Shown in pieces: positions 1 through 4,651 of a stretch of 8,528 nucleotides of DNA. A program made the translations under genes and the position numbers. Location of the stretch: NCBI GenBank assembly GCA_011523315.1, contig WTHE01000740.1, forward strand, positions 1 to 8,528, in the 5' to 3' direction. The stretch's first letter is position 1, and the number at the start of each line of letters is the position of its first letter. The notes beneath the pieces were generated by a model. It was not told the DNA's origin. It searched no databases and saw nothing but the letters and a program-made list of their open reading frames with translations. This DNA is from Candidatus Binatota bacterium. Lineage in GTDB: Bacteria; Desulfobacterota; Binatia; Bin18.

Positions 1-185
1 GTATGATCGCTAAAGATTTGCGAATTGATCGGACAGAATTAGAGGCATTCCTTACCGGTCTAGTGATAGCCCCAGTTCCCAGTAGCCAGGATGGAGGGCA
101 AACCCTTAGACAAAGCCAGGCAAAGACACAGCCACCAAAGTTGAGAGTTGTACAAGGAAAAAGAAAACGGGATACCACACCATAG
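1..185 (+). CDS. C-terminal part of a possible HTH/excisionase-like protein (5' end cut by window)
   Basis: The reading frame is open from the window edge to a stop at 183-185, so the true start probably lies outside; an ATG at 3 is the first internal Met. The visible part begins with a basic and acidic stretch, LRIDRTELEAFL. This resembles the wing and last helix of MerR/excisionase-type HTH_17 proteins, in which an R-[IF]-x-R-x-[DE]-L-x-x-[WF] pattern closes the domain. A polar tail rich in Gln, Lys and Arg follows, with no recognisable fold. Base composition is more AT-rich than in the metabolic genes to the right, in keeping with an accessory region that also carries repeats and toxin-antitoxin remnants. 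The family call rests on about a dozen residues; the frame could also be a chance ORF. Confidence 0.35.
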   Translation, partial: MIAKDLRIDRTELEAFLTGLVIAPVPSSQDGGQTLRQSQAKTQPPKLRVVQGKRKRDTTP

Positions 186-651
186 TGGCGCATTGTCACG
201 GACAGATGTGGGGCATGTCGCTCTGATGAATGAACGCAAGCTTTGTCGAAGATGCTTCCAAGTTGAGCCGTTCGCCACGCCGCCATTTCCACGGCGGCAC
301 AAATTCACCTGCCTAGATTCTCGATGACGGGGTCAGAGGATCAACCGGCCCAAATTAGGCAGTTCGGGGCCAAGCTGGGCCACTACCGCTGCGCGGCGGC
401 ACTTGAGCGCAACACGCGGCTGGCGTAGACTGGAAGCTAGGCAGGATGAACGTTGTCGGATACGGCTCCCTCATGGCTCGATAAGTTGTTGATTTTACTC
501 GATTCGAGTCTGAGACCCCCCCTTATATTTTTTGAAAATTTCCAAAATAAAACTCTGTTTGAAAAATGATTATTGCGGAAGATTCCGCCTTTTCCCGGAT
601 TATCTGCACGTCTCATTTTAAGACTGCACTCTGAGAACGCTTCGTCAGCCC

Positions 652-690
652 GTAGGTTAGGTTAGTGGAGCGTAACCTAACACACCACCA
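652..690 (+). repeat. REP-like palindrome, left copy
   Basis: The copy starts with GTAGG. It carries a 9-bp perfect stem, GTTAGGTTA (656-664) with TAACCTAAC (673-681), around an 8-nt loop, and is followed by ACACACCACCACGC. The layout of a 5' GTAG tetranucleotide plus an imperfect palindrome is that of REP elements mobilised by RAYT (IS200-like) transposases. From memory it resembles a widespread repeat of the type GTAGGTCGGATTAGCGC...ACCACGC. No RAYT gene is in the window, so any mobilisation would act in trans. Confidence 0.65.
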
Positions 691-750
691 CGCAAGAGGA
701 GCGTGCTTCCCGGCTCACAGGGCTTCAACGAGCATGCCCGTCAGTCTCAT

Positions 751-787
751 GTCGGCTTACGCGCTTCGCGCTAAGCCAACCTATGAC
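751..787 (-). repeat. REP-like palindrome, right copy (inverted)
   Basis: The stem GGCTTA (754-759) pairs with TAAGCC (772-777). An inner CGCG/CGCG extension closes on a 3-nt loop with one bulged base. Read on the minus strand the copy gives TAGGTTGGCTTAGCGCG and so on. It shares TAGGTT, TTAG, AGCG, TAA and ACA blocks in order with the copy at 652-690. The two copies therefore lie head to head about 60 bp apart, the arrangement known as a REP doublet or REPIN. The stems differ by compensated changes, which suggests older, diverged copies. Confidence 0.6.
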
Positions 788-794
788 GCGATGA

Positions 795-809
795 AGCGCC
801 GTCGGCGCT
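795..809. repeat. short perfect hairpin
   Basis: AGCGCC (795-800) pairs with GGCGCT (804-809) around a 3-nt GTC loop, eight bases after the right REP-like copy. It may be part of the same repeat cluster. There is no T tract, so it is not called a terminator. Confidence 0.35.
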
Positions 810-864
810 GGGCCTGGCTGGCCTAGCCCTCCCCGTTCTCAGATTTGCTTATATTCAAGAGATT

Positions 865-891
865 GGCACGGGCCGTTCCTCGGCCTGTGCC
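865..891. repeat. strong hairpin with an alternative pairing partner
   Basis: GGCACGGGCCG (865-875) pairs with CGGCCTGTGCC (881-891) around a TTCCT loop: 11 pairs, one of them G-T. A second GTGCC at 900-904 could compete for GGCAC at 865-869. No T run follows on either strand and no gene is close by. It could be a repeat element, a structured RNA or an insertion-sequence end; the sequence does not decide. Confidence 0.45.
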
Positions 892-943
892 GGGGCGCCG
901 TGCCGGTCCCCCGACGCAGCATGGAGGGAGGGGCTGAACCTCA

Positions 944-1049
944 GATCATTTAGGTATCACTTTGCCCCAAAAAAGTATCATTTTGAGGGATTCAGGTATC
1001 ATTTTGAGGGGGTTTTTGTGCCGTTAAGGATCATTCAGGTATCACTTTT
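944..1049 (+). repeat. phased GGTATCAY repeats, insertion-sequence-end or binding-site array
   Basis: The core [AG]GTATCA[CT] occurs at 953-960, 974-981, 995-1002 and 1038-1045. The first three starts are exactly 21 bp apart and the fourth is 43 bp further on, about two more steps. The two middle units continue as TTTTGAGGG and the outer two as CACTTT. The outer units are also preceded by GATCATT, at 944 and 1029. A related GGATCATTTTG lies at 1114-1124, off phase. Serial short direct repeats near the tips are typical of IS21-type elements, where they bind transposase, and read on the minus strand the motif GTGATACCTGAATGATCC looks familiar from such ends. No transposase gene remains here. 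A plasmid or phage iteron array is the alternative. Confidence 0.5.
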
Positions 1050-1242
1050 CACCAGGTGGTGGCGAAAAACTTCAATGAAATCAACCCTCCGGTGGTCCAA
1101 AACCAAAAAATAGGGATCATTTTGCCCGCCAGAATGCCCATATTTGGGGGGTCGGACCATCAATCCAAGACGATCTCAGCGAGGAATTTCAGAGGGAAAT
1201 ACATGCTCAAGCCTATTAGCGGTGCTTATACAACTTCAATTA

Positions 1243-1431
1243 TTACGGCCTGGCGATCCGGCCCATTTTGCGACATCTTTTCTGTGAGCCTGCGTGAACC
1301 GGGACGGAAACCCGCCGGCACGCTCGCGGATGGATGAGTATAGCGTGGCTTCCCCGTTGACGATCAAAGGTAAAACCGGCTCGTTCAAGAGCCCGCACGA
1401 CCTCGCGGCCCGTGACCCGAGGCAGCTTCAT
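1243..1431 (-). CDS. hicA: HicA-type mRNA interferase toxin, probably C-terminally altered
   Basis: HicA toxins are small RNases with a dsRBD-like fold that cleave mRNA until their HicB partner binds them. This 62-aa product has the family's N-terminal half: GREVVRALERAGF (helix 1), then RQRGSHAILIHP with the conserved catalytic Gly-Ser-His (His29), then VSVPVHAG (third strand). Normal HicA continues with a second helix of the type GTLRKILRQAGLTVEEF. Here it is replaced by SQKRCRKMGRIARP and a stop, and neither other frame restores the helix clearly. The ATG overlaps the hicB stop (ATGA, 1428-1431), which fixes the start and implies translational coupling. The toxin may be inactive, either frameshifted or joined to foreign sequence near 1290. 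The family call is firm; activity is doubtful. Confidence 0.75.
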   Translation of the reverse strand: MKLPRVTGREVVRALERAGFTFDRQRGSHAILIHPRACRRVSVPVHAGSQKRCRKMGRIARP

Positions 1432-1643
1432 GAGACCGCAGCTTCAACATGGTGGATCGTCACGTCTGCCGGGGGAGGGAGGCCGTCGGCCTGTACGCTC
1501 TCCAGGTAGGCGGCTATGGCCTCCCGGATGTTCTCCAGCGCTTCCGCCTGGGTCTCCCCCTGCGAGTGACACCCTCTGAGAGCGGGGCACCAGACGCGAA
1601 AGCCTCCCTCTTCTTCGGCTTCGACAAGAACCGTGTAACGCAT
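1428..1643 (-). CDS. hicB: HicB-type antitoxin, short form
   Basis: This 71-aa protein matches the compact HicB (UPF0150) fold that covers the HicA active site. It has MRYTVLVEAEEEGGF (strand 1), the VWCPALRGCHSQGET loop and strand typical of the family, and a helix EALENIREAIAAYLESVQADG. The length is usual for the short form, which lacks the extra C-terminal HTH or ribbon-helix-helix DNA-binding domain of longer HicB proteins, so autoregulation by HicB alone is less certain. The ATG at 1643 has GGAAGGA a few bases upstream on the minus strand. The gene precedes hicA with an ATGA overlap, the order often seen for this pair. It is intact by all visible signs, unlike its partner. Confidence 0.85.
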   Translation of the reverse strand: MRYTVLVEAEEEGGFRVWCPALRGCHSQGETQAEALENIREAIAAYLESVQADGLPPPADVTIHHVEAAVS

Positions 1644-1702
1644 TGTTCCTTCCGCTGAACCACTTGGAGAACGTTTCCACCTGCAATCAGAATTGGTACT
1701 GT

Positions 1703-1795
1703 CTGCTTTTGGGCCGTAGTGGCTGCTTTTGGCGGGCTAAGTCTTTGATTTTCCGAGTGCTCAAAAGCCCGAAGTGGCTGAATTCAGCCAGTACC
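1703..1795. promoter_or_regulatory. repeat-rich control region between hicB and the Phd-type gene
   Basis: The divergent intergenic region holds CTGCTTTTGG twice (1703-1712 and 1723-1732, a 20-bp step) and an inverted match CAAAAGC at 1762-1768. It also holds a perfect 16-bp palindrome, TGGCTGAATTCAGCCA (1775-1790). GGTACTG (1695-1701) and CAGTACC (1789-1795) bracket the block as an inverted pair. Such symmetric sites are expected of operators for divergent toxin-antitoxin promoters, but which protein binds is not known. Confidence 0.4.
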
Positions 1796-1801
1796 TCAGA
1801 A

Positions 1802-1829
1802 TTGATTTCCTTGACTGGTCATGTAGCCT
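1802..1829 (+). promoter_or_regulatory. weak sigma70-like promoter for the Phd-type antitoxin
   Basis: TTGATT (1802-1807) and TAGCCT (1824-1829) are 16 bp apart. The -10 ends six bases before the ATG at 1836, which has no Shine-Dalgarno sequence, so a leaderless transcript is possible. The -10 match is poor (three of six). An alternative -35, TTGACT at 1811-1816, would put the start of transcription inside the gene. Confidence 0.3.
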
Positions 1830-1839
1830 GGTTACATGA
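1819..1839. promoter_or_regulatory. perfect inverted repeat over the antitoxin start codon (putative operator)
   Basis: TCATGTA (1819-1825) and TACATGA (1833-1839) are exact inverted copies separated by 7 bp. The right arm contains the ATG (1836-1838) of the Phd-type antitoxin. Antitoxins of the Phd/YefM and VapB kinds commonly repress their own promoter by binding such TGTA...TACA palindromes. The position suits autorepression by blocking RNA polymerase. Confidence 0.6.
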
Positions 1840-2090
1840 GAGAAATCAACGCGTCAGAGTTCAAGGAAAAATGTCTGGCTATTCTCGACGAAGTCGTACA
1901 GACCGGGCAGTCGGTAACAATTATGAAACGTGGGAAACCGGTTGCCCAGCTTGTTCCGCCTGTCCCCAGACAGCATGGCTACCCGCAGGACGCCCTGTTC
2001 GGAACAGTGGAAATTCATGGAGATATTGTCGAACCAGTCCTGGACGCCGACGACTTGATGTCTTGCAGGTCCACCGAAATAACGGTGTAA
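1836..2090 (+). CDS. Phd/YefM-family antitoxin, no adjacent toxin
   Basis: This 84-aa protein begins MREINASEFKEKCLAILDEV and continues TGQSVTIMKRGKPVAQLVP. This is the standard N-terminal DNA-binding half of Phd/YefM ('prevent-host-death') antitoxins, in which the strand TIMKRGKPVAQLVP is diagnostic. The tail GDIVEPVLDADD matches the segment that usually wraps a PIN-domain (VapC) or other toxin. The last residues, LMSCRSTEITV, are atypical. Normally the toxin gene starts within or just after this point, but only 39 bp separate the stop from the stop of the opposing SnoaL-type gene, so no toxin is present. No Shine-Dalgarno sequence precedes the ATG; the start was chosen by family alignment and the operator-like repeat. 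It may be an orphan regulator or antitoxin left by deletion. Confidence 0.8.
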   Translation: MREINASEFKEKCLAILDEVVQTGQSVTIMKRGKPVAQLVPPVPRQHGYPQDALFGTVEIHGDIVEPVLDADDLMSCRSTEITV

Positions 2091-2129
2091 CGCACTCTTC
2101 TTCCTCTTTTGAGGCGACGCTACGCTTCG

Positions 2130-2588
2130 TCAGGAATCCTGCTCGGCCCAGCTGGTCTCGTAGTCGGTGCTCATCCGCAGGTGGGCGCGCAGGTGCTGAA
2201 TCTTCCACTCGCCGCCCACCTTGACGTAGTCGTCCTCGTAGCGGACCGCCTGCCACTTTGCCGTGGTCTCGCCGAAGGTAAACGGGCCGATGAAATACCA
2301 TCGGCCGGTGGCGCGCTCACCCTCGACCTTGATGACCGGGTTCATCACCATGTGCTGGGAGAAGCTGATCATTTTTTGGAAGCCCTGGAACAGCTCCCGG
2401 ATGCCGGCATGGCCCTCGCCCTTGCCAAAACCTTTTGCTTCCCAGATGCCGTCTTCGGCAAAAATCGTGGTGATGCGACCCGGATTATGATCGTCGTCGC
2501 AGATGTCGCAGTACTCGGCCTTCAACTGCTTGATGGCCTCGATGTCTTCCATCCGGGTGAGACGTTGTTCGAGTTCCGCCATGTCCAT
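2130..2588 (-). CDS. SnoaL-like (NTF2-fold) protein, possible dehydratase/isomerase
   Basis: This 152-aa protein has the alpha+beta cone fold pattern of SnoaL_4/NTF2-like proteins. An N-terminal helix (residues 3-28, RMEDIEAIKQLKAEYCD) is followed by the TIFAEDGIWE strand (41-50) and the helix GIRELFQGFQ. Long strands follow: SQHMVMNPVIKVEGERATGRWYF, then AVRYEDDYVKVGGEWKIQHLRA. Family members include bile-acid 7-alpha-dehydratase BaiE, scytalone dehydratase and polyketide cyclases, as well as proteins of unknown role. Tyr26, Asp31 and His79 have the same spacing as the BaiE catalytic Tyr30/Asp35/His83 recalled from the literature. The start at 2588 is set by a perfect AGGAGG seven bases upstream; Met3 is less well placed. 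No signal peptide is seen, so it is probably cytoplasmic. It is divergent from the Rid-family gene across 133 bp. The substrate is unknown. Confidence 0.8.
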   Translation of the reverse strand: MDMAELEQRLTRMEDIEAIKQLKAEYCDICDDDHNPGRITTIFAEDGIWEAKGFGKGEGHAGIRELFQGFQKMISFSQHMVMNPVIKVEGERATGRWYFIGPFTFGETTAKWQAVRYEDDYVKVGGEWKIQHLRAHLRMSTDYETSWAEQDS

Positions 2589-2721
2589 TGTCGTTCCTCC
2601 TTTGTCGCTCGGTTGTCGTTGACGCGGCCATTATAGCGGCGGCCGGCGCTCCCGCATACTGTGGCCGGGCGAGCGGAAAAGTGCTAAGGCTCGGCTTCAT
2701 CCGGCCCGCCAAGGAGTCCTT

Positions 2722-3477
2722 ATGCTCATGCAGCAGCCGATTGGCAATTACACCTTCATCAAAGGCATTGGTCCCTTTTGTTCGGGCTGTAAGGCTCAGC
2801 CCGGCTATGAGATTGCCCACGCCCGCTTTCATCCTCAGCCTGCCCTACAGGCCGGCTTTAGTCTGATCGAGCGTCACCTGCAACGCCTCGGGCGTCCCAT
2901 CCAGGCGCTGTGCGGCATGGAGCTGCGCATCCCTCAGTCGCTGTCCGCCCAGGCGTTTGCCGAGTTCAACGCCCCGTACATCACCCGCCTGACCGACTGG
3001 GAGCTGCCCGTTGATGGGGTGAACCCCGTCGCCCGAACGAATGTGGCGCCTGCGGTCCACCCGCCCGCCGAACCCGGGGTGTACGGCTTCTCGTATACCC
3101 TGCCCAGCCAGTACCGGGGCACGACGTTTGTCCTGTCCGGTTCGGCCGAAACCCAACGCCGGTCCGACGGGGGTGAGGGCTACGACATCGCGAGCCACGG
3201 AGATGTCTCGCCGGGGGGCCTGACCAGAAAAGCCGACCATGTCCTGGATATCCTGGCGGCTCGCCTGCGCGAGCTGGAAGTCGGCTGGGCGGACGCCACC
3301 ACGGTCCAGGTGTACACCGTTTGCGATATCCATGCCCTGCTCGAAACGAGCCTGCGGCCGGCTCAGCAGAGCCGCCACGGCCTCCAGTGGCACTACGCCC
3401 GTCCGCCGGTGACGGAACTGGAGTACGAGATGGACGCCCGGGGCGTCCGGCAGGAATGTGTCGTGCCGGGCGTGTGA
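2722..3477 (+). CDS. two-part Rid (YjgF/YER057c/UK114)-family protein
   Basis: This 251-aa protein has a C-terminal Rid-like half. It begins YRGTTFVLSGSAE (131-143), the usual first strand. Then come the helix RKADHVLDILAARLRELEVGWAD (169-191), the strand TTVQVYTVCDI (193-203) and the closing strand LEYEMDARG (233-241) after an ARPP segment (226-229). Residues 1-115 form a separate N-terminal region with a Cys-rich start (Cys20, Cys23) and the conserved-looking stretches CGMELR and NPVARTNVAP. Canonical RidA is about 130 aa and hydrolyses reactive enamine/imine intermediates made by PLP enzymes; longer versions like this are mostly uncharacterised. AAGGAG five bases before the ATG supports the start. 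The gene converges on the aminotransferase with only 7 bp between stop codons. That neighbour is a PLP enzyme, which fits a Rid role but does not prove it. Confidence 0.75.
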   Translation: MLMQQPIGNYTFIKGIGPFCSGCKAQPGYEIAHARFHPQPALQAGFSLIERHLQRLGRPIQALCGMELRIPQSLSAQAFAEFNAPYITRLTDWELPVDGVNPVARTNVAPAVHPPAEPGVYGFSYTLPSQYRGTTFVLSGSAETQRRSDGGEGYDIASHGDVSPGGLTRKADHVLDILAARLRELEVGWADATTVQVYTVCDIHALLETSLRPAQQSRHGLQWHYARPPVTELEYEMDARGVRQECVVPGV

Positions 3478-3484
3478 GCGACGC

Positions 3485-4651
3485 CTAGCCGAAGTCGTAG
3501 TCCTCGAGGTAGTCGCGGATGCGGCTCAGCGCGGTTTCGAGCCGCTCGTGAGACTGGGCAAAGCACAGCCGGAAGTGATCCTCGTTGCCCGGCCCAAAGG
3601 TGAAGCCCGGCGCCAGGCCGACATTTTTCTCGGCCAGCAGGCTCTGCACAAAGTCCAGACTGGAACGCAGGCCGCGAACACGGGGAAAGGCGTAGAAGGC
3701 GCCCGCCGGCTCGCTCAGCTCGATGCGCGGGTGGGGGGCCAGCATCTGCATCACCAACCCGCGGCCAGCCCGGTAGCGCTCGCGCAGCTCACGCACGAAG
3801 GACTCACCCTGGGTGAGGGCGGTGATGCCCGCCATCTGGATAAAGGGTGGAGCGCCGGTGTTGGAGCACTCGGACAGGGCGGTCATCTGCTCGCCATAGC
3901 CGGCCGGGATGACCATCCAGCCCAGCCGCCAGCCGGTCATGGCAAACGCCTTGGAGAAGCCGTTGACGACGATGAGCGGGTCGTCGGGTTCGGCGATGGA
4001 CAGAAACGAGGGGGCGACATCGCCGTCGAAGACGTTGCGGTGGTAGACCTCGTCGGCGATGATGACGATGCCCCGCCCGCGGCAGAAGTCGAGTAGCCGC
4101 CGCTGTTCGTCGCCCGGCATGACCCAGCCGGTGGGGTTGCAGGGGCTGTTGAGAAAAAGCGCCTTGGTTTCCGGCCGGACGGCGGCGAACAGGTCGTCGA
4201 GCTCCAGCCGCCAGCCCTGCGGCTCGATCCGTTGGCGTACGAAGTCAAACCTTGCGCCCGTCATCTGGAAGGCGCGGTCGATGTTGGGCCAGTTGGGACT
4301 GACGATCAGGCCGTGGTCACCCGAGCCGAGCGTCATCCGCGCCGCCATGGAGATGCCCAGCATGGTCGAGCCCGGCACGACGACGCGGCCCGCGTCAAGC
4401 TCAATCCCGTACAGACGGTCGAGATAGTCCTTGATCGCCGCCCGCAGATCCGGCCGCCCTGCGGGATGGTTGTAAAAGGTCAGCCCGTCGTCGAGCGCGC
4501 TCTTGGCGGCGTCACGGATGAAGTCCGGAGTCGGCAGGTCGCCCTCGCCGAACCACAGGGGAATAACCGACGGATCGCCGATGCGGGGCAGGCCGACCTT
4601 GGTGATGCCGTTCTGGCGTAGGCTCTCGAATTCGCGGCGCAGTATGCTCAT
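3485..4651 (-). CDS. class I/II (fold type I) PLP-dependent aminotransferase
   Basis: This 388-aa protein has the normal length for aspartate aminotransferase-like subfamily I enzymes, which move an amino group between an amino acid and a 2-oxoacid using pyridoxal phosphate. Visible landmarks are IPLWFGEGDLPTP near the N terminus, Tyr60 in the LTFYNHPAGRPDLR segment and GSTMLG at the phosphate-binding turn. Next are SPCNPTG with Asn172, IADEVYH with Asp200 and Tyr203, GFSKAFAMTGWRLG with the Schiff-base Lys234, and the C-terminal FRLCFA with Arg361 for the substrate carboxylate. All catalytic residues are present, so it should be active. The ATG overlaps the stop of the molybdopterin oxidoreductase (ATGA, 4648-4651), implying coupled translation from one mRNA; only a weak purine stretch precedes it. 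Substrate specificity cannot be assigned. Cytosolic. Confidence 0.9.
   Translation of the reverse strand: MSILRREFESLRQNGITKVGLPRIGDPSVIPLWFGEGDLPTPDFIRDAAKSALDDGLTFYNHPAGRPDLRAAIKDYLDRLYGIELDAGRVVVPGSTMLGISMAARMTLGSGDHGLIVSPNWPNIDRAFQMTGARFDFVRQRIEPQGWRLELDDLFAAVRPETKALFLNSPCNPTGWVMPGDEQRRLLDFCRGRGIVIIADEVYHRNVFDGDVAPSFLSIAEPDDPLIVVNGFSKAFAMTGWRLGWMVIPAGYGEQMTALSECSNTGAPPFIQMAGITALTQGESFVRELRERYRAGRGLVMQMLAPHPRIELSEPAGAFYAFPRVRGLRSSLDFVQSLLAEKNVGLAPGFTFGPGNEDHFRLCFAQSHERLETALSRIRDYLEDYDFG

Larger units (their letters stand above)
186..1242. other. gene-poor repeat-rich interval
   Basis: No convincing coding region is seen in about 1.06 kb. Short open frames here lack ribosome binding sites and family motifs. 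The interval has an AT-rich patch (about 485-600) with a 13-bp palindrome ACTCGATTCGAGT (497-509) and a small hairpin (575-588, then CTTTT). After these come the REP-like pair (652-787), two further hairpins (795-809 and 865-891), the 21-bp-period repeats (944-1049) and a purine-rich stretch. The content fits an insertion or recombination zone at the edge of an accessory island. The bases from 1141 to 1242, next to the end of hicA, show nothing I can name. Confidence 0.6.

Noticed and set aside
60..308. Minus-strand 82-codon open frame
   Set aside because: No ribosome binding site, a composition-driven sequence rich in Trp, Leu and Ser, no family motif, and it overlaps a better left-edge frame.
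324..428. Plus-strand 34-codon ORF with a helix-like sequence, considered as a transposase relic
   Set aside because: Too short, no Shine-Dalgarno sequence, and the resemblance to an HTH is not specific.
497..509. ACTCGATTCGAGT considered as a tRNA T-arm or attachment site
   Set aside because: The flanks do not fold into a tRNA acceptor, anticodon or D arm. It is kept only as a short palindrome.
575..593. Possible rho-independent terminator (GCGGA/TCCGC then CTTTT)
   Set aside because: A 5-bp stem and four T residues are too weak, and no gene ends within 380 bp upstream.
944..1049. CRISPR array
   Set aside because: Units are only 8-14 bp on a 21-bp period with almost no room for spacers, and no cas operon is present.
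1056..1337. Plus-strand 93-codon ORF over the repeat zone and the hicA end
   Set aside because: It runs across insertion-sequence-like repeats, has no ribosome binding site, and its second half is the shadow of hicA.
1643..2224. Long plus-strand frame overlapping the Phd-type antitoxin
   Set aside because: It covers the control region and reads the antitoxin in the wrong frame; the sequence is Ser/Arg-rich and not protein-like.
2109..2636. Plus-strand 175-codon frame
   Set aside because: Exact antisense shadow of the SnoaL-like gene, which has a perfect ribosome binding site and family motifs.
3458..4096. Plus-strand 212-codon frame
   Set aside because: Antisense shadow of the aminotransferase with its full set of catalytic motifs.
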